Below are positions 8,391-16,568 of a DNA stretch of 64,000 bases, piece after piece. Origin of the DNA: Lysobacterales bacterium (lineage in GTDB: Bacteria; Pseudomonadota; Gammaproteobacteria; Xanthomonadales; Ahniellaceae). The notes below the pieces were generated by a model that was not told the origin of the DNA, ran no database searches, and saw only the letters and a list, made by a program, of their open reading frames with translations. The DNA is taken from positions 1 through 64,000 of the forward strand of contig JADKHK010000011.1 of NCBI GenBank assembly GCA_016721845.1, read 5' to 3'. Every line of letters starts with the position of its first letter. The first letter of the stretch is position 1. Made by a program: the position numbers and the translations under genes.

Positions 8391-9623
8391 TCATCGGCGC
8401 AGCCATTCCAGAATACGCGCGCCGACCTCGGGGCGATGCAGCAATTCGATGTGCCCGGTGCCGTGGCTGATCCAGTGCGCGTGGCGATGCAGGCCGAGGT
8501 CGCGGTCCGGGTCGTCGTGCTGGCCGAGTGCGCTGCGCAGCGGCACCAGACCATCACCGATCAGACGTTCCGCGAGCGGGCCGCGCTTCGCCGCGAGTGT
8601 CGCGGCGACGCTGAAGCAGGCGACATCGTCGGGCAAGGGCAATGGCTCGCGATGATCGTGGCCGGAAGCGAAGCGGTCGCGTCCTTGCCAATCGGCGTCG
8701 CGGACATTGCCGTGGCGCAGATCGGTGATGCCGGCGCTGCGCATCTGGCCCAGCGCCGCGAACGGTGCGCTGTACAGACTTTGCCCGAGCAGGCGATCGA
8801 TCCACTGGCCACCGCGCTCCAATGGCGCGCCGTGGTGTGGCGTGCCCAGGAACACCAGATGGCGCAATCGTGTGCGCCACGGCTGTTCGGTGTCGGCGCC
8901 GTGTTGCGCCGCGCTGCGAGCGACCAGCCCGCCCATGCTGTGCGCGACGATGCTGAGGTCGGTGATCGGTACCGGCCAGAACGCCTGCAACTGCGCCAGC
9001 AGCTCGGACAGGCTGCGGCCGTTCTGCGACACGTGCAGGCCGCTGTTGTAGCGCAGCGAGAGCGCGGTCGCGCCCAGCGCCGCGGCCATGGCCGCAGCGT
9101 GATCGACCGCTTCGCCCCGATGCCCGCCCTGCCATTGCAGGTCGTTCATGCACAGGCCGTGGAGGCTCAGCACGATGTGGCTGCGCGGATCCTGCAGATC
9201 GTGCACGGTCTGCGCGCTGATCTCGCGGCCGAGTTGGCGCAGCGACATCGGCAGCGCGAGCGGGTTGCCACTGGCCACGAGGTGATCGCCCATCACGCCA
9301 TTCAGGATCGAGCGCATCGCCACGCGTTGCGGCGGGTCGAGGGCTTCGTCATCGAAGCGTTCCTGCAGCCGCGCCAGCAGCCCGTCGACACCGCCGCCGA
9401 CCGCACGGGTGATGCCGTCGATGCTGCGATAGACATGGCCGGTGAGTCCGCGTGTGCGCCCGACGTGCTCGCCTTCGGGTGCACCGAGCGTCCGCCAGAC
9501 CGATTGATGCACGCCCTCGACGATGGCGGTGATGCCGCGCGTGGCCTGGGTCGCCAGCTGCGCCCAGCCACGGACGTCGGACACGGACGAGCGCAGGCGT
9601 CGCTTTCGCACTTCGACATTCAT
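8391..9623 (-). CDS. Lipase-like alpha/beta hydrolase (PGAP1-type fold)
   Basis: A 410-residue protein with an amino-terminal extension of about 130 residues that is mostly helical and has no signal peptide. An alpha/beta hydrolase domain follows, with an HG oxyanion element (LSLHGLCMND), a nucleophile elbow AHSMGG (about residue 225), a FLGTPHHGAP loop typical of triacylglycerol lipases and PGAP1-like esterases, and a late GHIELL His. The acidic residue is probably in GDGLVPLRS. The family hydrolyses long-chain esters. It faces left, convergent with the DUF11 gene and separated from it by only a few bases, so it is transcribed separately. The substrate is unknown. Confidence 0.8.
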   Translation of the reverse strand: MNVEVRKRRLRSSVSDVRGWAQLATQATRGITAIVEGVHQSVWRTLGAPEGEHVGRTRGLTGHVYRSIDGITRAVGGGVDGLLARLQERFDDEALDPPQRVAMRSILNGVMGDHLVASGNPLALPMSLRQLGREISAQTVHDLQDPRSHIVLSLHGLCMNDLQWQGGHRGEAVDHAAAMAAALGATALSLRYNSGLHVSQNGRSLSELLAQLQAFWPVPITDLSIVAHSMGGLVARSAAQHGADTEQPWRTRLRHLVFLGTPHHGAPLERGGQWIDRLLGQSLYSAPFAALGQMRSAGITDLRHGNVRDADWQGRDRFASGHDHREPLPLPDDVACFSVAATLAAKRGPLAERLIGDGLVPLRSALGQHDDPDRDLGLHRHAHWISHGTGHIELLHRPEVGARILEWLRR

Positions 9624-9674
9624 GGCGGCAGTCTCCCGTTGCGATGATCCATGCGCGCAGCCTCGGGCGCGGGG

Positions 9675-10535
9675 CTAGAGCACATCACGCACCCGATTCG
9701 TGCCAGTGTCGCGAGCCTTGCGCCAGTCCCGCGGCGATGAACCGGTCTGCGCCTTGAACGCCCGCGACAGCGCGGCGACGCTGCCGTAGCCGACCGCATC
9801 GACGATGTGCTTGAGCGCGCGGCCTTCGTCGAGCAGTTGCTGCGCGACGGTCAGGCGCCAGCCGGCGAGATAGTCGCCCGGCGGCGTGATCCCGACCCGG
9901 GCGCGGAAGGTTTCCGCGAATTGCGTGCGCGACATGCCGCAGACCTCGGCGAGGGACGCCAGTGTCCAGGCCTGTCCGGGTTCGCCGTGCATCGCGATCA
10001 GCGCACGACTGAGCTGCGGATGCGCCAGACCCGCGAATAGGCCGCTGCGCTCTGGCGCCTTCGCCATCTGCAATCTCAGGATCTGGATCAGTACCACTTC
10101 GAACAGTCGGTCGACGATCAGTTGCCGACCACAATGCTGCGCGAAGGCTTCGCGGAACAACAGGTCCAGCACCGGTGCGGTGCCATCGAGTGCCGACAGC
10201 GGCAGAGCGATGCAGGCGGGCAGGGCAGCGGTCAGCGGATTGCGCGCACCGTCGCCGAATTCGATGAAGGCGCAGGCCATGTCGGCACCGCGGTCCGTAT
10301 CGCTGACGAAACGATGGGCATGCGGACGCGGATAGAACAGCAGGCTGGGTTCGTCGACCGTGATCGCCGTGCCATCCGGGTGTTCGACGCGCAGTTCGCC
10401 GCCGCTCAACAGATGCAACTGGCCACGGCCCTGTTCGGGTGCGAAATCATTCACGCCGCACAATGGGCCGGAGTGGAACAGGCGCGCGCTGACGCGGAAT
10501 CGTTGCAGTAGGGCTTCGAGGCGATCGGTGTGCAT
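9675..10535 (-). CDS. AraC-family transcriptional regulator (cupin_6 sensor domain)
   Basis: A 286-residue regulator from the ATG at 10535 (an in-frame start 39 bases further up is less likely). The amino-terminal half (LEALLQRFRVSARLFHSG through IEFGDG) is the cupin-type AraC ligand-binding domain of the family often found beside small redox or detoxification genes. The carboxy half holds two helix-turn-helix motifs (TLASLAEVCGMSRTQFAETFR and IVDAVGYGSVAALSRAFKAQTG). It is divergent from an AhpD-like gene at 10645, and an 8-bp direct repeat with 21-base spacing sits directly between them, as expected for binding of the tandem HTHs. It probably activates the AhpD-like gene in response to an unknown small molecule. 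Confidence 0.88.
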   Translation of the reverse strand: MHTDRLEALLQRFRVSARLFHSGPLCGVNDFAPEQGRGQLHLLSGGELRVEHPDGTAITVDEPSLLFYPRPHAHRFVSDTDRGADMACAFIEFGDGARNPLTAALPACIALPLSALDGTAPVLDLLFREAFAQHCGRQLIVDRLFEVVLIQILRLQMAKAPERSGLFAGLAHPQLSRALIAMHGEPGQAWTLASLAEVCGMSRTQFAETFRARVGITPPGDYLAGWRLTVAQQLLDEGRALKHIVDAVGYGSVAALSRAFKAQTGSSPRDWRKARDTGTNRVRDVL

Positions 10536-10538
10536 ATT

Positions 10539-10567
10539 CGGACGATCTGACAATAGATGCGGACGAT
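10539..10567 (+). promoter_or_regulatory. Putative AraC-type operator (two direct half-sites)
   Basis: CGGACGAT occurs at 10539-10546 and again at 10560-10567, so the repeats start exactly 21 bases (two helical turns) apart. This is the geometry bound by the paired HTHs of AraC-family activators. The site lies just downstream of the divergent AraC start and just upstream of the candidate promoter of the AhpD-like gene. Confidence 0.55.
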
Positions 10568-10572
10568 AAGTC

Positions 10573-10601
10573 ACTTTCAGTACGAAAGCGATCCCTAAAG
10601 T
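10573..10601 (+). promoter_or_regulatory. Candidate promoter of the AhpD-like gene
   Basis: A -10-like TAAAGT lies at 10596-10601, and a poor -35 (ACTTTC, 10573-10578) is 17 bases upstream and abuts the AraC half-site. A weak -35 next to an activator site fits an activator-dependent promoter. Confidence 0.35.
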
Positions 10602-10644
10602 AGGTCCCGTGCAATCCGCACATCATCTTCCTCCGGAGTTCGCC

Positions 10645-11190
10645 ATGTCCTACATCCCGACCATTCAAGCCGCCCAAGCCGATGCGGCCACCCGCGCCAC
10701 GCTGGATGCCTTCAAGGCCAAGCTCGGCACGGTGCCGAACCTGTTCCTGACCCTGGCCCAGGCGCCGGTCGCGCTGAACGCCTACGTGCAACTGGCCGAC
10801 GTGGCCGCACACGGCACGCTCAACGCGAAGCAGCGCGAACAGATCGCGCTCGCGGTCGGCGACGCCAACGCCTGCGACTACTGCCTGGCCGCGCACAGCG
10901 CGATCGGCACGATGGTCGGACTGAAACCCGAGCAGATCGCGCAAGCCCGTGCCGCACAGTCCGAATCGGTCAAGGACCGAGCGCTGTTGCAACTCGCGAA
11001 GCGCATCGTCGACACCCGCGGCCGCGTGCCGGTCGCCGAGCTCGACGCCTTCAAGGCGCAAGGCCATTCGGACGCGACCATCCTCGAAGTGCTGGTCAAT
11101 GTCGTGCTGAACATCTACACGAATTACACCAACCACCTCGCCGACACCGAGATCGATTTCCCGGCCGCACCGCGCGCACTCGCGGCGTGA
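10645..11190 (+). CDS. Carboxymuconolactone decarboxylase / AhpD-like peroxidase-fold protein
   Basis: A 181-residue all-helical protein of the AhpD/carboxymuconolactone decarboxylase superfamily. The active-site segment is CDYCLAAHSAIG (about residues 77-88), with the CxxC cysteine pair and downstream His that shuttle protons and electrons in AhpD-type alkylhydroperoxidases. This supports a peroxidase/redox role rather than a true decarboxylase. A CCGGAG ribosome-binding site precedes the ATG. It is divergent from an AraC-type regulator, with a direct-repeat operator between them. The physiological substrate (organic peroxide or another electrophile) is not evident. Confidence 0.85.
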   Translation: MSYIPTIQAAQADAATRATLDAFKAKLGTVPNLFLTLAQAPVALNAYVQLADVAAHGTLNAKQREQIALAVGDANACDYCLAAHSAIGTMVGLKPEQIAQARAAQSESVKDRALLQLAKRIVDTRGRVPVAELDAFKAQGHSDATILEVLVNVVLNIYTNYTNHLADTEIDFPAAPRALAA

Positions 11191-11269
11191 TCGATCACGA
11201 CACGGACATCGGCGGCCGCGAAGGCGGTCGCCGAGCCACTAGACTGCGGCGTGTCGAACGGAGCGTCGC

Positions 11270-12385
11270 ATGGCCGCAGCCCTGAGGGACCAGTTTGGCC
11301 CGAGCGTGCCGCGTGCGATCGCGGACATGCTCGTGGCCGTGCACGACCGCTTTCCGCGCGCGGCCTTCCTGCGCGACGCGCTCGCCGGATACGAACCGTT
11401 GTCGCTGACCGAACGTGCAAGGCAGATCAGCCGGGCGCTGCACGCACATCTGCCAGCTGACTATCCGCAGGCGATTCGTCTGCTGCTCGCCTCGTCGCGC
11501 GTGTCGCATGCGCGTCGCGCGGCCCAGGGTATGGGCGGCTTCCTGTTCATGCCGCACATGATGTTCATCGCCGAGCATGGACTCGATCACTTCGAGGCAT
11601 CGATGCAGGCGCAACACGAACTGACACAGCGCTTCACCGCCGAGTTCAGCATCCGCCCTTTCATCGAGCGACATCCGGAAGCGACGCTGGCGCGACTCGC
11701 ACAATGGACGCAGGACGCCCATCCGCACGTACGCCGACTGGTCTCCGAGGGCACGCGCCCGCGCCTGCCATGGGCATCGCGATTACGCGACTTCCAGCGC
11801 GACCCGACACCGGTGCTGGCCCTGCTCGAACGTCTGAAGGACGATCCCGAGTTGTACGTGCGTCGTTCGGTCGCGAACAACCTCAACGACATCGGCAAGG
11901 ACCACCCCGATCTGCTCGCGGACGTGGCGCGCCGCTGGTTGCAGAATGCGTCGCCGGAGCGACGCTGGATCGTGCGCCATGCGCTGCGTTCGGCGATCAA
12001 GCGCGCCGAGCCGGGTGCCCTGTCGGCGCTGGGGTACGGCGCCGCTCCGACCTTGGCGATCGAGCGGGTGCGCGTCGCGCCAAAACGCGTGCATGAGGGC
12101 GATCGCGTCGAGATCGGATTCACGCTGCGCAACACCGGCCCGCGCGAACAACGGGTCATGGCCGACTTTGTCGTGCACTTCGTCAAGGCGAACGGCAAGA
12201 CCTCGGCCAAAACCTTCAAGCTGAAGGCGCTGGCGCTGGCCGCCGGCGAATCCGCTGCACTCGCGAAGACGCTCGCGCTGGTGCCGATGACCACGCGCAA
12301 GCACTATCCCGGCGAACACCGCGTGCAGGCGCAGTTGAACGGGCGCATGCACGACCTCGGTGCGTTCCGGCTGTTGCGCGACTAG
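11270..12385 (+). CDS. DNA alkylation repair protein, AlkC-like (HEAT repeats plus Ig-like domain)
   Basis: A 371-residue protein. Residues 1-260 are helical HEAT-like repeats with the signatures of DNA alkylation repair glycosylases (RAIADML, FLRDALAGYEPLSLTERARQI, PHVRRLVSEGTRPRLPW, YVRRSVANNLNDIGKDHP). The last 100 residues form a beta-sandwich (VHEGDRVEIGFTLRNTG), the extra domain that separates AlkC from AlkD. AlkC-type enzymes excise N3-methyladenine and related cationic lesions by flipping-independent recognition. A TAGACT element at 11240-11245 may be its -10 box. It stands alone, convergent with the nap operon. Confidence 0.85.
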   Translation: MAAALRDQFGPSVPRAIADMLVAVHDRFPRAAFLRDALAGYEPLSLTERARQISRALHAHLPADYPQAIRLLLASSRVSHARRAAQGMGGFLFMPHMMFIAEHGLDHFEASMQAQHELTQRFTAEFSIRPFIERHPEATLARLAQWTQDAHPHVRRLVSEGTRPRLPWASRLRDFQRDPTPVLALLERLKDDPELYVRRSVANNLNDIGKDHPDLLADVARRWLQNASPERRWIVRHALRSAIKRAEPGALSALGYGAAPTLAIERVRVAPKRVHEGDRVEIGFTLRNTGPREQRVMADFVVHFVKANGKTSAKTFKLKALALAAGESAALAKTLALVPMTTRKHYPGEHRVQAQLNGRMHDLGAFRLLRD

Positions 12386-12397
12386 TCCCGTGCGTGC

Positions 12398-12991
12398 TCA
12401 GCCCTGCGGCACGCCGGCCATATCCGGCAGCTGGTGGGCGATGCCCTTGTGGCAGTCGATGCAGGTCTTGTCGCCGCTGAGCAGATGGCGTTCGTGGATG
12501 GCACCGGCGCGCGGACTCTGGCGGGTGATGTCCATCGAGTTGTAGTTGTGGCAGTTGCGGCATTCCAGCGAATCGTTCGCCTTGAGGCGTGCCCATTCGT
12601 GCTCGGCCAGCTCGCGGCGCTTGTCGAGGAATTTCTCGCGCGAATCGATGGTGCCGAAGATCTTGCCCCAGACTTCCTTCGAGGCCTGCATCTTGCGCGC
12701 GATTTTCGACGTCCACTGGTGCGGCACGTGGCAATCCGGGCAGGTGGCGCGCACGCCGCTGCGATTGCTGTAGTGGATCGTGCTCTTCAGTTCGGCGAAG
12801 ACATTGTTCTTCATCTCGTGGCAGGACGTGCAGAAGGTTTCCGTGTTGGTCGCTTCGAGCGCGGTGTTGAAGCCGCCCCAGAAGACGATGCCGGCGATGA
12901 AGCCGCCGAGCGTCAGGAACATCAGGCTGTAATGGCGGCTCGGCGAATTGAACAGCCGCCAGATGCCGAGGATGCGTTCGCGCCAGGCCAT
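12398..12991 (-). CDS. napC: NapC/NirT tetraheme cytochrome c, quinol dehydrogenase
   Basis: A 197-residue membrane-anchored cytochrome that takes electrons from quinol and passes them to the periplasmic NapAB complex. One amino-terminal transmembrane helix (LMFLTLGGFIAGIVFWGGF) is followed by four CxxCH heme sites: CTSCH, CPDCH, CRNCH and CIDCH. Length and heme spacing match NapC/NirT proteins. It is the last gene of napEDABC, four bases after napB. The absence of napGH in the window means NapC is the obvious electron entry route. Confidence 0.95.
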   Translation of the reverse strand: MAWRERILGIWRLFNSPSRHYSLMFLTLGGFIAGIVFWGGFNTALEATNTETFCTSCHEMKNNVFAELKSTIHYSNRSGVRATCPDCHVPHQWTSKIARKMQASKEVWGKIFGTIDSREKFLDKRRELAEHEWARLKANDSLECRNCHNYNSMDITRQSPRAGAIHERHLLSGDKTCIDCHKGIAHQLPDMAGVPQG

Positions 12992-12995
12992 GGCC

Positions 12996-13535
12996 TCACT
13001 CCCTGGCCGCGGGCGTGGCGGCGAGGATGTCGTCGGCGCCGGTGTAGGTGTTCGCGATCAGCGGCTTCGCATCGGTCTGGACGACGTGGCATTGCACGCA
13101 GAAGTAGCGCCGCGGCGAGATCTCCGCCAGCACCTGGCTGTCGCGGTCCATGTAGTGGGTGACGCTGACCGGCGGCGCCTGGAACTGCGTCGAGTTGACC
13201 TGGCCGTGGCAGAGCATGCAGCGGTTCGCATGCTGGTCGACCTGGTAGCCGTCGATCGCGTGCGGAATCGTCGGTGGCTGCATCGGATAGGCGCGAGCGC
13301 GCTTGATGTCGGCATTCTCGACGCGCGCGAGCGGCAGCGATTCGGGCTCGGTCGCGAGGTCGGCGCCGCGGCGCAAGGCGTCGATCGATCGCGAGGTCTG
13401 CGTTGTCGTCGGCACCGCGACGCTGCCCGTGGGGGTGGCGGCCGGCTTGGGCGCGGGCGCGCGACTGCACTGATGCCCGACCAGCAGGCCGAACACGAGC
13501 ACGGCCGCGAAGTTCAGAATCTGCACGGGTTTCAT
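12996..13535 (-). CDS. napB: Periplasmic nitrate reductase diheme cytochrome subunit
   Basis: A 179-residue periplasmic diheme cytochrome c that delivers electrons from NapC to NapA. An uncleaved or cleaved amino-terminal hydrophobic segment (ILNFAAVLVFGLLVGHQC) is followed by a Pro/Ala-rich linker. The NapB core comes next, with two heme sites, CMLCH and CVQCH, and the axial-ligand region THYMDRDSQ. The LVGHQC pattern near residue 23 could serve as a lipobox, which would tether the subunit. It lies between napA and napC with 4-10 base gaps. Confidence 0.95.
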   Translation of the reverse strand: MKPVQILNFAAVLVFGLLVGHQCSRAPAPKPAATPTGSVAVPTTTQTSRSIDALRRGADLATEPESLPLARVENADIKRARAYPMQPPTIPHAIDGYQVDQHANRCMLCHGQVNSTQFQAPPVSVTHYMDRDSQVLAEISPRRYFCVQCHVVQTDAKPLIANTYTGADDILAATPAARE

Positions 13536-13545
13536 CGCGTCCTCC

Positions 13546-16041
13546 TCAGGCCCGAACCACTTTGACGGCGCACTTCTTGAAGTCGGTCTGTTTCGAGATC
13601 GGATCGGTGGCGTCCAGCGTGACCTTGTTGATCAGACGCGAAGCGTCGAACCAGGGCACGAAGATCAGGCCGCGCGGCGGCTTGTTGCGACCGCGGGTCT
13701 CGATGCGGGCGCGAATCTCGCCGCGCCGCGAAATCACCCTGGCCTCCTGGCCGCGGCGCAGTTCGCGCGCGGTCGCGTCGTCCGGATGCATGAAGATCAC
13801 CGCCTGCGGCACCGCCTTGTAGAGCTCGGGTACGCGCATCGTCATCGAACCGGAATGCCAGTGTTCGATCACGCGCCCGGTCGACAGCCACAGATCGAAT
13901 TCCTCGTCCGGTTCTTCGGCGGCCGGTTGATAGGGCAGGGCCCAGATCACCGCACGGCCATCCGGGAAGCCGTAGAACTCGAAGTCCTTGCCGGCCTTCA
14001 CGTAGGGGTCGCTGCCTTCCTTGTAACGCCAGCGCGTTTCCTTGCCTTCGACCACCGGCCAGCGCAGGCCGCGACTCTGGTGATACTGGTCGAACGGCGC
14101 GAGGTCGTGGCCGTGGTGGCGGCCGAACTGGGCGTATTCCTCGAACAGACCCTTCTGCACGTAAAAGCCGAAGGCCGCGGATTCATGATTGGCATAGCCG
14201 GCTTCGATCTCGTCGGGCTTGAATTGGTCGACGACGCCGTTCGCGAACAACAGCTCGAACAGGGTTTTGCCCTTCAGTTCCGGTTTCGCGGCGACCAGTT
14301 CCGCCGGCCAGCATTCGTCGACGGTGAAGCGCTTCGAGAATTCCATCAGCTGCCACAGGTCCGAGCGGGCCTCGCCCGGTGCGTCCACTAGTTGATGCCA
14401 GAACTGCGTGCGGCGTTCGGCATTGCCGTAGGCGCCTTCCTTCTCGACCCACATCGCCGCCGGCAGGATCAAGTCCGCGGCCTGTGCAGTGACGGTCGGG
14501 TAGGCATCGGACACGACGATGAAGTTATCCGGGTTGCGATAGCCCGGGATGCCTTCGTTGGCAGTGTTCGCGCCGGCCTGGATGTTGTTGTTGACCTGCA
14601 CCCAGTAGGCATTGAGCTTGCCGTCCTTGAGCGCGCGGTTCTGCGCGACGGCGTGGAGTCCGGGCTTTTCCACGATGGTGCCGGGCGGCAGTTGCCAGAT
14701 CGCCTCGGCCTTGGCGCGATGCTCGGGTTTCGCGACCAGCAAATCGGCCGGCAGGCGATGGCTGAAGGTGCCGACTTCGCGTGCGGTGCCGCAGGCGGAC
14801 GGCTGACCGGTCAGCGAGAACGGCGAATTCCCCGGCGTCGCGATCTTTCCGGTCAGCAGGTGGATGTTGTAGATCATGTTGTTCGCCCAGACACCGCGCG
14901 TGTGCTGGTTGAAACCCATGGTCCAGAACGACATCACCTTGATCTTCGGGTCGGCGTACAACTCGGCCATCTGCTTCAGCCAGGTCGCGTCGACGCCGCT
15001 GAGCTTGGCCGCGTATTCCAGCGTGTAGGGACGCACGAACGCGGCGAATTGCTCGAAATCGATCGGCGAACCCTGGTTCGGGTCGGCCGCGTCTTTGGCG
15101 TCGACTTCCTTCGGATGGTCGGGGCGCAGGCCATAGCCGATGTCGGTGACGCCGAGCTTGAAGTTGACGTGCTTGCCGACGAAGTCCTTGTTGACCGCAC
15201 CGGACTGGATGATGTGGTTCGCGATGTAATTGAGGATCGCGAGGTCGGTCTGCGGCTTGAACACCATCGGGATGTCGGCGAGATCGAAGCTGCGGTGTTC
15301 GAAGGTCGACAGCACCGCGACCTTGACGCCCGGATTCGAGAGCTTGCGGTCGGTGACGCGGGTCCACAGGATCGGGTGCATCTCGGCCATGTTCGAGCCC
15401 CAGAGCACGAAGGCGTCGGCGGCTTCGATGTCGTCGTAGCAGCCCATCGGCTCGTCCATGCCGAAGCTGCGCATGAAGCCCATCACCGCACTGGCCATGC
15501 AGTGGCGTGCGTTCGGGTCGATGTTGTTGCTGCGGAAACCGGCCTTGAACAGTTTGTTGGCGGCGTAGCCTTCCCAGATCGTCCATTGGCCCGAGCCGAA
15601 CATGCCGACCGCCGTCGGGCCCTTCTCCTTCAGCACGCGCTTGAACTGTGCGGCCATCACGTCGAAGGCCTCGTCCCAGGACACCGGCGTGAACTCGCCG
15701 CGCTTGTCGTATTGCCCGTTGGTCTTGCGCAGCAGCGGCCGGGTTAGACGGTCTTCGCCGTACATGATCTTCGACAGGAAATAACCCTTGACGCAATTCA
15801 GGCCGCGATTCACTTCAGCGTGGATGTCGCCATGGGTCGCGACGACGCGGCCGTCCTTCACGGCGACATTGATGCCGCAACCGGTGCCGCAGAACCGGCA
15901 GGGCGCCTTGCTCCACTTGAGTTGCGTGTCGGCGCGGTCGGTGACGATGTTGCTGGCGTCCGCGTACAGGGGGATGCCGGCGACCGCGGCTGCAGTCGCA
16001 GCGGCGGAATGGCGGATGAAGTCACGGCGCGTGCTGTGCAT
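13546..16041 (-). CDS. napA: Periplasmic nitrate reductase catalytic subunit
   Basis: An 831-residue molybdopterin (bis-MGD) enzyme that reduces nitrate to nitrite in the periplasm. The twin-arginine export signal is STRRDFIRHSAAATAAAVAG. A 4Fe-4S site follows (CRFCGTGC plus the Cys of RGLNCVKGYF), and the molybdenum-ligand Cys lies in NARHCMAS. The ATG at 16041 is chosen because it has a GAGG ribosome-binding site at good spacing and places the Tat motif at the usual distance; an in-frame start at 16074 also exists. It overlaps the end of napD by 20 bases, so translation is probably coupled. Confidence 0.96.
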   Translation of the reverse strand: MHSTRRDFIRHSAAATAAAVAGIPLYADASNIVTDRADTQLKWSKAPCRFCGTGCGINVAVKDGRVVATHGDIHAEVNRGLNCVKGYFLSKIMYGEDRLTRPLLRKTNGQYDKRGEFTPVSWDEAFDVMAAQFKRVLKEKGPTAVGMFGSGQWTIWEGYAANKLFKAGFRSNNIDPNARHCMASAVMGFMRSFGMDEPMGCYDDIEAADAFVLWGSNMAEMHPILWTRVTDRKLSNPGVKVAVLSTFEHRSFDLADIPMVFKPQTDLAILNYIANHIIQSGAVNKDFVGKHVNFKLGVTDIGYGLRPDHPKEVDAKDAADPNQGSPIDFEQFAAFVRPYTLEYAAKLSGVDATWLKQMAELYADPKIKVMSFWTMGFNQHTRGVWANNMIYNIHLLTGKIATPGNSPFSLTGQPSACGTAREVGTFSHRLPADLLVAKPEHRAKAEAIWQLPPGTIVEKPGLHAVAQNRALKDGKLNAYWVQVNNNIQAGANTANEGIPGYRNPDNFIVVSDAYPTVTAQAADLILPAAMWVEKEGAYGNAERRTQFWHQLVDAPGEARSDLWQLMEFSKRFTVDECWPAELVAAKPELKGKTLFELLFANGVVDQFKPDEIEAGYANHESAAFGFYVQKGLFEEYAQFGRHHGHDLAPFDQYHQSRGLRWPVVEGKETRWRYKEGSDPYVKAGKDFEFYGFPDGRAVIWALPYQPAAEEPDEEFDLWLSTGRVIEHWHSGSMTMRVPELYKAVPQAVIFMHPDDATARELRRGQEARVISRRGEIRARIETRGRNKPPRGLIFVPWFDASRLINKVTLDATDPISKQTDFKKCAVKVVRA

Positions 16042-16291
16042 GGGCGGCCTCGCTGTCGTCGGTATCGATTTCATGGTGGACCAGATCGGTGGTCATCACG
16101 TCCGGTGTGGCGCGGATCGCGTCGAAGCGCTGCGCCAGTTCGTATTCGTTCGCGCCCTCGGCGATGACGACGATGCGGCCGTGCTGCGCACCGCGGACTT
16201 CGGTCAGTTGCAGTGCGTTGAGACGCGCCGCGACGGCCGCCTCGTGGTCGGGTCGGCAGCGCACGATCAGGCTGGCGATGTGCCAGGCCAT
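16022..16291 (-). CDS. napD: NapD, Tat-signal chaperone for NapA
   Basis: An 89-residue cytoplasmic protein beginning MAWHIASLIVRCRPD, the ferredoxin-like NapD fold that binds the NapA twin-arginine signal and holds back export until the cofactor is inserted. The ATG at 16291 shares one base with the napE stop (TGATG), and a GTG lies one codon upstream. The end overlaps the start of napA. Confidence 0.92.
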   Translation of the reverse strand: MAWHIASLIVRCRPDHEAAVAARLNALQLTEVRGAQHGRIVVIAEGANEYELAQRFDAIRATPDVMTTDLVHHEIDTDDSEAAHAQHAP

Positions 16292-16446
16292 CACTGCGGC
16301 CCCGGTGGGCCCGCGAACATCTGGAAGATCCAGACGATGAAGCCCCAGGAGGCGACCAGCCCGACCGCCAGGATCGGCGCCAGGAACACCGTCAGGAACA
16401 GGAACGCACGCAACTCGCGGCGTTTGTCCACAGCATTGTCATCCAT
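16291..16446 (-). CDS. napE: NapE, small membrane protein of the nap operon
   Basis: A 51-residue protein, MDDNAVDKRRELRAFLFLTV to a GPPGPQ end, with a single transmembrane helix (FLTVFLAPILAVGLVASWGF) and a charged KRRELRAF lead that is typical of NapE. It opens the napEDABC operon, and its stop codon overlaps the napD ATG. NapE has no firmly proved biochemical role; association with the Nap complex is assumed. Confidence 0.88.
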   Translation of the reverse strand: MDDNAVDKRRELRAFLFLTVFLAPILAVGLVASWGFIVWIFQMFAGPPGPQ

Positions 16447-16478
16447 GCGCGCGATCTCCGCGTCGAGCCTGAGATCAG

Positions 16479-16520
16479 ACTATAACGCCGTTGTTCGCCG
16501 CTGGAGTTGACTGCCATCTC
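16479..16520 (-). promoter_or_regulatory. nap promoter with FNR-like site at -41.5
   Basis: On the leftward strand a good -10 (TATAGT, 16484 down to 16479) predicts a start at about 16472. An FNR-type box GAGAT-GGCA-GTCAA (16520-16507) is centred exactly 41.5 bases upstream, the class II activator position. The right half (GTCAA) is identical to the ccoN box half-site; the left half is degenerate. Confidence 0.5.
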
Positions 16521-16550
16521 GGCTGCCCGTTTCATCACCACGACGATTGC

Positions 16551-16556
16551 TAGACT
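16551..16556 (+). promoter_or_regulatory. Candidate -10 element of ruvC
   Basis: TAGACT lies 12 bases before the ruvC ATG, implying a very short leader. No convincing -35 was seen, and the FNR-like site of the divergent nap promoter is about 30 bases upstream. Confidence 0.3.
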
Positions 16557-16568
16557 CCACGTCTCACC

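Noticed and set aside
7025..8470. A single intact 481-codon gene across the DUF11 region
   Set aside because: After about 7490 this frame has no DUF11 homology and its translation is Arg/His-rich noise; the real repeats continue in another frame.
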